From positions 695,001 to 759,000 of the forward strand of contig NC_081818.1 in the NCBI RefSeq assembly GCF_030704535.1: a DNA stretch of 64,000 nucleotides, written 5' to 3'. This stretch comes from Vitis vinifera. Lineage: Eukaryota; Streptophyta; Magnoliopsida; Vitales; Vitaceae. Numbering within the stretch: position 1 is the stretch's first letter; each line of letters opens with the position of its first letter. The translations under genes were made by a program, and so were the position numbers. Below, piece by piece: positions 11,640 through 23,439 of this stretch. A model generated the notes under the pieces. The model ran no database searches and was not told the DNA's origin. It worked only from the letters and a program-made list of their open reading frames with translations.

Positions 11640-11780
11640 TGTGAAGGTCCAGTTGGTTAGAAAGAGACACCACGTGGCCGAATTCCATGTGGAGGGCGGT
11701 GTTAAGACAGTTAGTTGCCCCTAAGAGCAGATTAAGGCTAAAGGATACTGTATAAATAATGACTTGTTTTTTACTATTGA
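11640..11780. repeat. GolS upstream module, copy 1
   Basis: Holds CCACGTGG (11670-11677), a G-box/ABRE core, followed by GTTAGTTGCC and TGTATAAATAATG. It is nearly identical to 23440-23590 upstream of copy D. It was probably the distal promoter of B before the insertion pushed it 8 kb away. Confidence 0.65.
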
Positions 11781-12917
11781 CAAAAATGTCCAAAGCCACA
11801 TTACTTGTGAATTAAGATAATAAATTAAATTATTATAAATCTTGTAATATAAAAGCTTGCATCCCTTTTAATTAAGAATAATAATCATTGAAAAATGATA
11901 GGTCCAATTGCAAGTTGATGTTGTGAGTACTGTAGGATTATTAAATGAACTCCCATATCAAAATTAAGTCGATTGAAGGAGTAAATATTATATTTTGTCC
12001 CTCATGAATGAAAAAATAATTAAATTTGAATTAATTGTGCGTAATTTATTTAAAGGATGTATGCATTTTTTTGATAAAAAAATATACTTATTTTTTTTAA
12101 ACGGATGTACTCAAGGTTTTACCACGTCAAATAAGGTTTAGGAATGCCTCAGTTACATCTCAGAATCTATATAAATCAAATCTTAAACTCAAAATATGTC
12201 ATATGAGATTACAATTTACCTTAAATCAAATGTACACATTTTTCTCAAAAATAAATACATAATTCCTACATATTTTTCTTAAAAATCATAATATTTAATT
12301 TTATTTCCTTATCTTCGTAATTTATTATTTTAAAATTGTTATGTTAATTGTTTAGATGATTCATACAAATAAAAACTTCTCACCTAACTTTTGAAATTAG
12401 AAAATTAAATTCAGAAAAAAGAATAGCCACGTCACATTTTTAAAGTTTATAAAAGTATTAAACCCACCAAGATTCTCATATGCCACATTTTGCTTAGATT
12501 TGTCAAACACGGAGGAAAATGAAATGCAACAGCACAACCACTCCACACTTAATATTCAACATGGGACCCACGAAATTGTCAATTATAATTTAATTGCATA
12601 TTGTTTTTTTGCTAAAACGTTAGAATTTTTTTTTTTCTTATTTTAAAGTTCGAGGATTGATCCAAGACCCGAATCCACGATCCAAATTCAGAGAGAGAAA
12701 TTAACTAAGCCTTGTTGAGGAAGGCTATTAGTCTGCCCCATGCTGGTTCTTTATATTTCAAGATTTAAGCCGGATCAAGGAATTTACAAAATGGACCAAT
12801 TAGAAACAAACCCAATATTATTTGGGCCCGACCCAAAGGTTGGGTTGGGCCTAATTTTCGAAAAGAGATACATGATGGCAATGTTCGTTTTCTTTCTTTC
12901 TGGAAAACGAATTCGAA

Positions 12918-13387
12918 TAGCCGCGATTCACAGTGTACATCATCAACAAATCCGGAGGATTAATCTTCTACGAGGTAAGAATCTCCTTTACATTTCCACG
13001 GAAATCATTTTCTATGAAAATTTTTTCTGAGAAAATAAAAAAGGAAAAATTTTAATTTTTTTGCAACTATTCAGAGCTTCAGGGTAAATTGGTCGCTCCT
13101 GTAAGATTCTTTATTAGGAAAGATGTATCTTTACAGATGGAGTTCAGTTCGGAAAATTTTTGTGGACACTGTTTTCTAGGGAAACAAATGGTGGTCTGAC
13201 GTTGTGTATGAATGCTTAGGATTATGGATCGGCGGTACGGATGGACACGAATGATAGCTTGCGATTGGCGAGTTTATGGCATTCGATGAATGCGATTTCT
13301 CAGCAGTATCGCCGACTATGGGTTGCTCAGGGATCGAACTCCTTGAAGCGGATACATTCCATCTCCGTTGCTTCCAATCACTCACAG
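12918..13387 (+). pseudogene. TRAPPC4 (Trs23)-like pseudogene fragment 1
   Basis: Two exons of a TRAPP-complex subunit 4 gene remain, with their intron: 12918-12974 (IINKSGGLIFYE region) and 13220-13387 ([20 protein letters not shown] and onward). Intact TRAPPC4 is a ~140-aa longin-fold subunit of a Golgi vesicle tether. The start codon is ATA here, two bases are missing in exon 1 before the IINK segment, and one base is missing in exon 2 before [12 protein letters not shown]; that segment continues in another frame to a GT donor. Later exons (the FVVCEPG part) are absent. Intron retention means it arose by DNA duplication, not retroposition. The same lesions are present in the copy at 24.8 kb. 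Confidence 0.8.
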
Positions 13388-14281
13388 GTATGCCTGGATT
13401 TTAATCTAATTTGATTAAGAAAAATATTGAAATTTGAAGATTTTGCTTTATGTTGTGTTGGTTCTCTGTATGGATCCCGGGAAAATGTAGGAAACTAAGG
13501 AAAAAGAATTCATATTTCAAGATAGTGGAAATGATTCAGTAATAAGGTTTGATTCGGTGGAGTTTTGAGTTTTCGTTCTTACTGAGAAATTTGAATAGTG
13601 TAGATCTAATCCTAGGTCAGTGACCGAGTGGAATCAGATGATAATAGCTGATTTTTATTTTTATTTTTGGTTTCATTATGCTTCTCATTTTCGATTAATT
13701 AGAGATTAAATTTTCGGTAGTTATAGTTTGGTTGGAGAGAATCCTGAGGAAAAAAAGGAGAGAAAGTATTCGACTCGAGTATCGAAGGTTTAAGTTTCCT
13801 CAGGCAATAAATAGCGAATATTTGAAGCTCAAATTTGAATTTCTCAGCAACAAAGGGGATCCATGTTTTTGGCTTCAGTAGGTAGTGTTGGATCAATTGG
13901 CTCTGGTTTCTCGATACTACAACTTGTATGCAAAAATAACTTCAAGAAATAAAATTGAAAGAAACTTCAGAATCAATTATATATAGATAGGAATTCTAAG
14001 CTTTTGATCACAAAAGCATATTGTAAGTTTACACCAATCGTATGCTAATTAATGTATTTTGTTACATTCATATCATCCAATATTCATAAACCCAACAAAT
14101 TCCAATCAACAAAAATGGAAATAAAAAAATCATCAACCTTACATATCCTCCCAATACAACCCTTCTCCTAGACTTAAAACTTTAGAAGAAAGAAGAAGAA
14201 TATGTTCACCCTGGCTTCAAACCAAACCCAACTACCAAAACTAAACTCCTATATATATAAACTGAGCCTTAAACAACCGAT
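13388..14281. other. Remnant of TRAPPC4 intron and GolS C 3' flank
   Basis: Begins with the splice donor and intron of the TRAPPC4-like fragment and grades into the GolS C downstream region. It is collinear with 25275-26109. No other coding signal is visible. Confidence 0.6.
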
Positions 14282-16050
14282 CTAGGCAGCCGATGAGGCA
14301 GTAATGAAGTGGTGGACTACGCCGGCCTCCGAAAGTGCCGCCGTGAAAGGCTGTCCATTTGCCGATGAGTTCCTGTAGTCCAAGCTCTCATCATTGTATA
14401 TATCCCACCACTTCTTCACCAACATCTTTATATCTTCCCTGTCCATGTTCTCCTCCTTCCCAGTATACCTCCATGGCTTTGAACCCTGAAAATCCAATAC
14501 AGATTTATTATAAGCCGGTCTAGGGATGTGGATTTTAGGGTCTACGGATTAATTCCGGACTTAGAAATGATACTTACAGCAGCACAATAGTGAACAACAT
14601 TGGTTATTTGAAGGTCAATGTTCTCTGGGTGGCGCCATAGCATGGCTAAAACAAGGTTGTAGGTGGGTGGAATGGGCTTGTAGATGTCCCTGAAGAACAT
14701 ATTCAAATAGTCCTGCAAACAGAAATATACAAAATGGTAGGTATTAGAGAATACAACCGAGAAGGAAAAGTTTCATGGACAAGAAAATGAGCCCCTGTTT
14801 GGCTGTTTCCTAGGAAATGTTGACATGGTTTAGTTTTGTAAGAATTTTCAGTTTTAAGAAAGCAAGAAGCCAAAAGAAACAGTTTGGCATGCGCCAAAGT
14901 AGAAAAAATGGAAACCTAATTCAGGGAGGTGTTTGAAAACTACAAGACCCCAAAATACCGGGAATATTTTTATAGCAGGAAGAAAGAAAACAGTTGGAGC
15001 CAAACATACCCGAAATCAGTTTGAAGTGACAAACATTGCACCAAGGGGCATTTCAGTAAAAGCAACTAAAACGATAAATCAGTTTAGTGTAAATACAAGC
15101 TTTAAAGAAAAAGGACAAAACCCTCGTTTTTAGAACAGAAAAATGGAAATCAAGGATCACAAAAAATGAACCTGTTTAAAATGACAGAAATGGCCTCAAA
15201 ACACTTCATCCATTTTAGAAAAACCAGGAAAAAAATAGTTTGAGTTGAACGAAAGGAAACCTAGGCAAAATTGAGCCAAACAGTCCCTAAACTAGCTCAA
15301 AATGACTCATGGTATTTGACGAACCTGCTCGGCAAAAGAGGTAGGAGTTGTGATCTTGAGAGTGGTAAGGAGATCATCATAGACGGAGAGGCAAGGCTCA
15401 AACACAAACATGCCGGCGTTGAAGTAGAGAGGGGGTGCTGGACCCATCTCCGCCGGCCACTTCACCTTCTCCGGGCACTGCTGGCAGTACCCAATCTTGT
15501 ACTGCGGCGAGTTGCTCCACGTCTTCTCACAGAAACAGTCCATCACAGCATAGAAATACCCATCATCCAAATCAAACAAATGGTCTATGTTACTAAACAC
15601 CTGTATGTCTCCGTCCAAGTATATCATCTTACTGTACTCCACAAACTGAAAACAAAAAAAAAGAACCCAGAATTAGAAAAAGTCAAGTAAGAATCAGAGG
15701 GTGAAAATTTGATGAAATGGCTAAAGACCCACCTCCCAGATGCGGAGTTTGGAGTAGTTGATGACGTAGTAGGCCATGGCGAACTGGGTCTGGTTCTCCG
15801 GCGGGTTCACCGGCTCGATCTCCCTGACGACGCAGCCCTGGTCTTCCAGAATGCGGCGGTGCTCCGCCGGGACGTCCGGCAGTACCGCCACCACAAGTGG
15901 GTATGCGGTTTTCACCTTTCTCAGCCCCTTGGCCAGCCCCACCACGCCCTTCACGTAGTCGCCGTTACCGGCCAAGAAAGTCACATATGCCCGGCTGGAA
16001 ATGCTGGCAGCCTTGGCTAAACCAGTTGCAGAGGCCAAAGTAGGAGCCAT
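14282..16050 (-). CDS. GOLS: Galactinol synthase C (intact)
   Basis: Makes galactinol from UDP-galactose and myo-inositol in the cytosol, feeding raffinose and stachyose synthesis and stress protection. Exons (minus): 16050-15733, 15645-15325, 14712-14578, 14485-14282; GT-AG and phase 0 throughout; 325 aa, the normal family length. Visible features are the RAYVTFLAGNGDYVKGVVGL N-terminal nucleotide-sugar segment, the metal-binding LDGD (DxD) in exon 2, NAGMFVFEP, and the HYCAAGSKPW form of the HxxGxxKPW metal motif across the exon 3/4 junction. The C-terminal pentapeptide is ASSAA where the family has APSAA. It is nearly identical to copy E over all exons, flanks and introns. The start is the MAPTL methionine. 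Confidence 0.93.
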
Positions 16051-16155
16051 TAGAGCCTTCAACTAAAGATAACTAGAAAGAAAATGAGGGAAAGTTGAAA
16101 GTTGTTTGGATCAAATTGTGAGTTTGTTGTAGACTTTGGGTGGTGTAGTGTGGTG

Positions 16156-16163
16156 TTTATATA
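16156..16163 (-). promoter_or_regulatory. TATA box of GolS C
   Basis: Reads TATATAAA on the minus strand, 106 bp upstream of the start codon, the same spacing as in the other copies. Confidence 0.7.
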
Positions 16164-16832
16164 GGCATTGAGGGTGGTTGGATTGAATCAAGAAAATCAT
16201 TTGAAAATGAGAAGTACGAGGTGGATCAATACATGAAACCCACGCGTCCACTCGGCTTTCTTCTCAAAACGCCGTCGTTTCATTTGTTGCTTTCCCCAAA
16301 TTTCCACCAAAACGGTGTCGTTTTTCTTTCCATAGATTCCTGCGTTATCCTCTCCCTAGAATAATCCCCCCCGTACGCGTGGCGGAAATTCCAATCCGAC
16401 GATGAAGGAGAGTTCCGGATTCCAGTCTAAGGCAGTCGAATCCACTCTACTGATATGACTAAATTACCCTTTATATTTTTTATTTTTAAGAATAGTTGTT
16501 AGAGCAAAAAAATATTAATTTTAAGAGCAATTCATCGTGTTTTTCGGATGTACAAATTATCACGTGTGAATCCAACCATTAACCATAAAGGATCAATATG
16601 AACGCTCCAAAATCGACCAAAATATGAAAATCTATAACATATCTTTACATATAAAATCATGATTTGGTCCATTTTTAGGCGTTTCTAACATAATCAACGG
16701 TTCAGATATGTCGGCAACTTTCTACCCCCACGATATGCGATACACCGGATCCCTCACCCTCGCGAAGTTTCACTCAGGGTAAATCCGGTATTTCAAAAAA
16801 ACGCCACCTCTTCACCGCCGCTCGCTATCCTC

Positions 16833-17058
16833 ACCGACCAGGCGTGTAAACCCTTTACACGAAAGGCGCCCCTTGTTGCGCCACTAGGCATGCTAACTGC
16901 CACGCGTCGAAAAAGCACACGTCTGTCATTTTTTATTATTCCATTTTCGGAACAGGTGAGGTGGGGGCCAGTGGTGGTTATTAGTGTGAAGATCGAATTC
17001 GTCAGAAGGAGCCTGCACCTGGCAGATCCCATGTAGAGGACGGTGATTTGCCACGTGT
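16833..17058. promoter_or_regulatory. Candidate DRE and ABRE sites upstream of GolS C
   Basis: An ACCGAC core (16833-16838) is the binding site of DREB/CBF factors, and CCACGTGT (17051-17058) is a G-box/ABRE core bound by bZIP factors. They lie about 0.8 and 1.0 kb upstream of the start codon. Both recur in equivalent positions upstream of copy E. Arabidopsis GolS3 is a known DREB1A target, so cold/ABA control is plausible; activity here is inference. Confidence 0.45.
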
Positions 17059-17190
17059 AAAGAACCCACATGCCTGGAAAGATCTTAATATCTTATAGTT
17101 ATGTTAGTTGCCCTAAAGTGTGGAATAAGTGTAATGGATAATGTATAAATAATGATTTCTTTTGGACTATACACTACACTGTGGAAAGTC
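16950..17190. repeat. GolS upstream module, copy 2
   Basis: Contains TTGCCACGTGTAAAG, CCTGGAAAGATCTT, TTATGTTAGTTGCC and TGTATAAATAATG in that order. The same order recurs at 28.8-29.05 kb and, in shorter form, at 19.84, 20.64, 11.64 and 23.44 kb. Confidence 0.7.
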
Positions 17191-17217
17191 CGTTACTTGT
17201 GAATTAAGGAAATGAAT

Positions 17218-17395
17218 TAAATTTTAAGATAATGTTTTTTTCTTCCATTCAGACTAGGAGGCAGACGTCGCCGGAGTTGAGAGTGAGAGAGAAGTGGCCG
17301 ATCAGAGGCGTAGATCCGGGAGGAGGTTGGCCGTCGATTTCTGTGTAGGTGAATCTCAGATTGTTGATCTCCACCGTCGGCTTCCAGGTGATGCT
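17218..17395 (-). pseudogene. ABCI19/20-like ABC ATPase first-exon pseudogene
   Basis: On the minus strand a frame reads KPTVEINNLRFTYTEIDG, QPPPGSTPLIGHFSLTLNS, then GDVCLLV and a stop. This is the N-terminal strand region of plant soluble ABC proteins of the ABCI19/20/21 type. In intact relatives GSNGAGKTTILKI follows directly; here the bases downstream are a decayed version of that Walker A loop (GGAAGAAAAAAACATTATC and onward) with losses that destroy it. No in-frame start codon is visible. A shorter piece of the same exon lies at 617-680. The family assignment is from remembered Arabidopsis proteins. Confidence 0.6.
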
Positions 17396-17429
17396 TAGGG
17401 GGGGAAATGCCCAACCATTGCCCTCGATC

Positions 17430-19600
17430 TTAGAAGAACTAGGAAACCTTGTTATTTAAGGAGGTTTTGAATAAAAGTAAATTTCTTGCGGAAACTAATT
17501 TGAAAATTGAAAAACTACGAAACCTTGTTATTTGATATTGAAATTCTTTTTACACAAGAATAATAAAAATAACCAAATTATATTTATTTTTTAAAATTTA
17601 TAATTCAATAGTCTAATAAATTAATTTTAATATATCTATGATTAAAAATGAATGGATTAATTATATTTTTTTAATCCATTAAAATAAATTATTTCTAATA
17701 CAAAAATTAACCATTTTATGACAATTAATAGTCCAATAAAGAATATGATAGTTTACATGACCTTCCAAAATAATATTTTATTTCAGATAATATTTTATTT
17801 GTGAAAACAAAACAATTTTGAAAAGTATTTTTACTTTCTCTATTTTCTGGATTCGGTTTCAGCAAAATGGAAACATGTTAAGATATTGATAAAAGACTTA
17901 GGCCCTATCTAATAACCTGATGGTTTATTTTTAATTTTGAATGTTTTTATTTTAAAATATTAAAAATATAAATTTATTCAAAAAATTTCTAAAATATAAA
18001 AAATAATAATAATGAAGTTCTAATATTCATAAATTAAAATTAATTTAATAAGATAAATTATTAATATATTTTTTTAATAAATTTAATTATTTAAATAAAT
18101 TAATGTCAATTACAAAAAATTATCACCACAAGCAATTAAATTTTAGAAATTAAATCTCAAATAAAGTATTTTATATAAATCTTAAAAAAGCTTTAATTTT
18201 TTATTTAAAATGTAATAAAACATATTTTAATAAAAATAGTTTTAAAATTTTAAAATAAATGAATATAAATACATTAAAAGAATTTGAGATAATTTTTTCT
18301 AAAAAAAATTTGATAAACATTATACTATACTTTAAAGTGTGTATATTGACTTATCTTATAATTTAAAATTTTTTTCAAGTATTTGTATAAATTTTGAATA
18401 ATTTCTATTCCACCAATATTTTTATCAAAATATCAATTGATATTTTATCAATATTTTCGACATATTCATAAAATCCAAATTCCAATAGAATCATATTTAC
18501 CAATATTTTCATTTTTATTCATAGGTGAGGAAGTGCAATAATGAAAACTATTAATAGTGGCAACAAGGGCAAGGAGGTGCAATGGCTGCCAAAGCACAAT
18601 GCAGTGAGAATGGTGTCAATGGTGAAAGACACTGACCCCATCGTGATAGTTGTGCAGATCTAGGCTGAAAGTTTTATCCAGATCACTGAAATATATGGAT
18701 AATAAATGTGTATAAAAAAAATACAAATAAAATGAAGTAAAAAATTGAAATTCAGAAATAAGGTTGATCAAGATTAAAGTTTAACTGTATGTCCTTAAAG
18801 ACGAATTTCTCACTCATGTGTTTATGGTTTATTGTCAAGCATTTCTCAAGATATAACGATTACTTTTATATGATAGTAGCACTTCGAATCACAAGAAACA
18901 ACGAATCACTTGATGATTTATACTCTTTTAAATACTAAATATTTAATAGAAAAGAAAATTTACTAGACTTGAAGTTAGGAAAGACTTGAATGATAATAAA
19001 AGAGAAAGAGTGGAAAGAATGGATGAATGAATGAAAATATCATATGGGATCCCTATTTATAAATTTGGTGGTGACCTTTAGAAGAGACGTGTCTTTAAGG
19101 TAATAGACACATTATTTGATGCAAGATTGTGTCTTAAGATACCAACACCGTCTTTTGGAAAAGAATGTGTCTTTAAAACAAGTTATATCTATTAGAAAAC
19201 AACATGTCTTCTAAAGAAAAGAAAATTCTAATTTTCATTCACTTATATAAATTCTAACAGAATGGGGGTCACCAAATCCATGAGTGATGGATGTGGAGGG
19301 CGATGATACCGGTCATGAGATGGAAAAGAGAAGATAGAAGGAAGAAATGGAAGAAAAAAAAGAAAATGAAGGAAAGAAGGGAAGGAAGAGGGGGTGCCGA
19401 CCTAAGTATGGGGCGACTATGATAATGGAAGAAAAGAAAATAAAAAGAAAGGGGGATTAGGGGTTAAATAGAGGGTTAGGATTTAACAAAATAAATGAAA
19501 TGTCCAGATCAATTCTTATGCCCAGATTTATTCTATGAGTTTTAAGGTTAGGATTATCATTCTTAAGCCCTTAAACCTTAAAGGATTCATTCTCAACAGT
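17430..19600. other. Intergenic AT-rich DNA between GolS C and D
   Basis: No gene is seen. About 18.4-18.55 kb resembles 4.84-5.0 kb, so parts of an interspersed repeat are present. The purine-rich stretch at 19.3-19.46 kb is low complexity. Open frames are short and without family resemblance. Confidence 0.45.
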
Positions 19601-19619
19601 CCGAAATCGACCATAATAT

Positions 19620-19990
19620 TAAAAATCTATGACATATCCTTCATATAAAATTTTGATTTTGTCCACTTAGGAGTTTCACGCTCAGCGGTTCACATTTGTA
19701 GACTGTGGTAGGCTGGTACCTTTTCTATACCCATGAGGTGCGACACACCGGATCCGCCACACATACGAAATTTGAAATTTCCAACCGGGGAACAAGGCGT
19801 ACGATACTCCCCAAAGCTGCCACTTGGTCTATTCCCTTTTTGGAACATATGAGGTGGGTGGGAGTCAGTTAAGTGTGAAGATAAGAAGACACCACGTGGC
19901 CGAATTTCATGTGAAGGACGGCGCCTTGCCACCTGTAAAGGACCCACATACCTGGAAAGATCACAGTTATGTTAGTTGCCGGATCTTTCA
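19620..19990. repeat. Orphan GolS upstream module, copy 3
   Basis: Carries the AACGGTTCACAT-like, CACACCGGATCC and CCACGTGG (19892-19899) parts of the GolS promoter module, then CCTGGAAAGATC and GTTAGTTGCC. No GolS gene follows. It is separated from the next module (20.64 kb) by a foldback element. Confidence 0.65.
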
Positions 19991-20002
19991 GTGACGTGAG
20001 TT

Positions 20003-20628
20003 TAAGTCCAAAATAATCCATTTATTGAAAAAAATGATAAAAATAGTACCATCTTAAAATACTTGTCAAATTAATCTTTCGTATCATCTTAATGACTATG
20101 GTTTTAAAAATTTTAAAAATATCCTTAAAACTACAATAATATGATTTTACAATTTTCTTTAATTCACATCCGTTTTAATAATATTGTGCTTTTAATATTA
20201 TTTTTTAAAATATTTTTTTATCATAATAATCATAAAAAAATATTTTTTCTCATAATAATTATAAAACCACAGTCACAAATTATTTTAATTTTTTTTCATA
20301 ATAACGGTAGTTTTATGATTATTATGATAATTTTTTTTTATGATTATTATGATAAAAAAATATTTTAAAAATAATATTAAAATCATGATAACAAACGTGG
20401 ATTAAAAATAATTTTGAAATCATAATTATTAATTATGGTTTCAATTTGTAATTGTAGTTTTAAGGATATGTCTAAAATTTTTAAAATTATAGTCACTAAC
20501 GATGGTTTTTTATACTTAAAAAAAAATTTATATAAATATTTACGTGAATATAAAAGATTAATTTGATAAATGTTTTGAGATGACTATTATTCTTACCATT
20601 TTTTTTCAATGGCTTATTTAGTACTTAA
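20003..20628. mobile_element. Foldback MITE (~626 bp)
   Basis: The two halves are imperfect inverted repeats almost to the centre. The left end reads TTAAGTCCAAAATAA and onward; the right end read backwards gives TTAAGTACTAAATAA. Matching inner blocks include TCAAATTAATCTTT and TTTTAAAAATTTTAAAAAT. There is no coding capacity. The superfamily is not determined because the target duplication is unclear. It sits between two orphan copies of the GolS promoter module. Confidence 0.65.
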
Positions 20629-20636
20629 CCTCTATA

Positions 20637-20800
20637 TAATGGGTGGGAGTGTGAAGAAAAGCAGACACCACGTGGCCGAATTTCATGTAAAGGACGGCGC
20701 CTTGCCACCTGTAAAGGACCCACGTACCTGGAAAGATCTTACAGTAATGTTAGTTGCCGGATTAAAGCTAAAGGATAACGTATAAATAATTTTTTTTCTT
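20637..20800. repeat. Orphan GolS upstream module, copy 4
   Basis: Repeats CCACGTGG (20668-20675), CTTGCCACCTGTAAAGGACC, CCTGGAAAGATCTT and TTAGTTGCCGGATTAAAG, ending in CGTATAAATAAT. It is closest to the module at 19.84 kb, with which it forms a duplicated pair around the foldback MITE. Confidence 0.65.
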
Positions 20801-21597
20801 TTTTTTTATTAGAGAAAATGAATTTTAAATCAAGAGAATTGAATTTATTAATAAATTTAATAATTTAAAACTCAAAAATTATATATCATAACTAAAAAGA
20901 TAATATAAAATAGAATAGTATTAACAACTATTAATTTTAAATTATTATTCTTTATTTTTAACAAAATAAATTTACTATACTCTTATAAAATGCTAATACA
21001 TATTTTTATACTATTTATAAAATGATCATATAAATAACATTAGAAATTATTATTATTCATTTTTAACAATATAAATCAACAAATGTTAATATCTATATGT
21101 TTATAATATTTATATATAATTTGTGATTTTATTATATCATTAATATTCGTATTTCATTAAAAATATATTTATTTGCAATTAAAAAATTATTTTTATTATT
21201 AATAAGACATGAATTAAATTTAGATTAATTATTTTATTATAATATCATAATTATTAATTATTTTATTTTAGGACACTTACTAAAAATCCAAAAAGCAGTT
21301 TCGTTTCTTTTCTCGTTAGGACAGCTCGTAATCACATGGAAATCAGTATCAAACACGACAATCAAACTTATTTCTCGAATGAATAAAAGCCCAAAGTGGA
21401 AGTTGCATCATTTGTATCATCAAATATTCATAAACCCTACAAATTTCGATGATCAACAACAACAAAACAAAATCAACACTGAATCCTCTTATGGAAGAAG
21501 AATACGTACGTTCACCCCGGATTCGAACCAAACCCAAGTATTAAAATCAAAACTCATAAATGCATAGACTGAGCTTAAGCAACCGATCATGAATCGT
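20800..21597. other. Intergenic, 3' flank of GolS D
   Basis: AT-rich without genes to about 21290. From there to 21597 it matches the 3' flank of copy B (1130-1557), marking the left edge of duplicated unit 2. Confidence 0.55.
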
Positions 21598-22925
21598 CTA
21601 GGCAGCCGATGGGGCCGCAATGTAGTGGACTACGCCGGCCTCCAAAAGCGCCGCCCTGAGCGGGTGCCCGTTTGCAGATGAGTTAATGTAATCCATGCTC
21701 TTATCATTGTATATATCCCACCACTTCCTCACCAACATCTGTATCCTCCCTCTCCATGTTCTCCTCCTTCCCAGTATACTTCCATGGCTTTGAACCCTGA
21801 AAATCCAATACAGGCTTGTAAGTACTGACTTATCTCATCGCATAAACCTGTTTCTTGGATTTAGGATTTACGGACTAATATCGGATTAAAAATAAATGAT
21901 ACTTACGGCAGCACAATAGCGAACAACTTTGGTTCTTTCAAGGTCAACGTGTTCTGGGTGGCGCCATAGCATGGGCAATTCAAGGTTGTAGGTTAGTGTA
22001 ATGGGCATGTAGGTGTCTTTGAAGAACATATTCAAATAGTCCTGCAAACAGAAGTATATATAAGAAAGGAGATTTTCAAATAGTTGATACAACTGAAAGG
22101 AAATTTTTAATGAACAAGAAATAGGCCACCATGCAAAAATTGTTCGAAACACTCCTTAAACTAGTTCAAAATGAGAAAAACATCCTCGTGAAATTTGGCC
22201 AACCTGCTCAGCAAAAGTGCTAGCAGGAGTGATCTTGAGAGTGCTAAGGAGATGGTCATAGACGGAGAGGTTAGGCTCGAAGATAAACATGCTGGCGTTG
22301 AAGTAGAAAGGAGGCTCCGGACCCATCTCCGCCGGCCACTTCACCTTCTCCGGGCACTGCTGGCAGCACCCAATCCTGTACTGCGGCGAGTTACTCCACG
22401 ATCTCTCACAGAAACAGTCCATCACAGCATGGAAATGCCCATCACCCAAATCAAACAAATGATCTATGTTACCAAACACCTGTATGTCTCCGTCCAAGTA
22501 TATTATCTTACTGTACTCCACAAACTGAAAACAAAAAAAAAACCCAGAATTAGAACAAGTCAAGGAAGAATCAGAGGGTAAAAATTTGATGAAATGGCTA
22601 TAGACCCACCTCCCAGATGCGGAGTTTTGAGTAGTTGATGACGCAGTAGGCCATGGCGAACTGGGTCTGGTTCTCCGGCGGGTTCACCGGCTCGATCTCC
22701 CTGACGACGCAGCCCTGGTCCTCCAGAATGCAGCGGTGATCCGCGGGGACGTCCGGCAGTACCGCCACCACAAGTGGGTAAGTGGCTTTCGCCTTTCTCA
22801 GCCCCTTGATCAGCCCCACCACGCCCTTGAAGGAGTCGCCCTTTCCAGCCAAGAATGTCACATGCCCTGTTGGAAAGGCTGGCAGCCTTGGCCAAACCAG
22901 TTGCACAGGCGAAATTAAGAGCCAT
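21598..22925 (-). pseudogene. Galactinol synthase pseudogene D
   Basis: The four GolS exons are present (minus: 22925-22610, 22524-22204, 22041-21907, 21796-21598) with usable GT-AG borders. Two dinucleotide losses break the frame: one in exon 1 just after NRA, where family members read RAYVTF, and one in exon 4 within EREDIKML. The second leads to a stop after about 27 exon-4 codons; the APSAA tail survives out of frame. An upstream ATG at 22906 lies in the alternative frame and reads MQLVWPRLPAF then HVTFLAG, so an N-terminally altered product is formally possible. Exon 3 has VVRYCAA, losing the metal-site His, and exon 2 has NASMF for NAGMF. Intron 2 is only 162 bp against 550-840 in the other copies. 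Confidence 0.88.
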
Positions 22926-23029
22926 TATTTCCTTCAACCAAAGAAAACTAGAATCTTTGGCATGAAAATGAGGGAAAATTGATTTGGTTTTGATAAATTT
23001 CTGAGGTGCGTGGCTGTAGATTTTGAGTG

Positions 23030-23037
23030 TTTATATA
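23030..23037 (-). promoter_or_regulatory. TATA box of GolS D
   Basis: TATATAAA on the minus strand, 105 bp upstream of the original start codon. An ACCGAC core lies further upstream at 23217-23222. Confidence 0.55.
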
Positions 23038-23439
23038 GGCATGGAGGGGGTTGTGCTTGCTGCTTCAAGACGACGTAGTCGGCGCGTTAGTAAAAGTGAG
23101 CAAGACTACGTAGTTTCTATAAAAAATAATCCCACTGTACGCGTGGCGGAGATTCCGACCCGACGGTTACAGAAAAGCTTAGGGAATGTTCTGATGAACC
23201 TACTGGTGTGGTCTTAACCGACCGTGCTGATGAATTGGTTTTCGATTTCATAGAGCAAGAACGATTATGAAATTAAAGGAATTCGTTGTGTGTTTCGCAT
23301 GTACGAATTATAACGTGTGAACCTTAAAGGATTGATTCTGAACAATCCGAAATCTATCATAATATTAATAATCTGTGTCATATCTCGGAAAAGTCACCGG
23401 AATCGTCTGTCGATTTTTATTATTCCATTTTTGGAACAG

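Larger units (their letters stand above)
11588..17220. repeat. Segmental duplication, unit 1 right part
   Basis: Collinear with 23394-29095. It contains a G-box module, AT-rich spacer, TRAPPC4-like fragment, GolS C and its promoter. With 1130-3740 it makes a unit of about 8.2 kb, equivalent to 21290-29095. Homology covers introns, intergenic DNA and the pseudogene, which shows duplication of a DNA block and not separate gene duplications. Confidence 0.85.
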
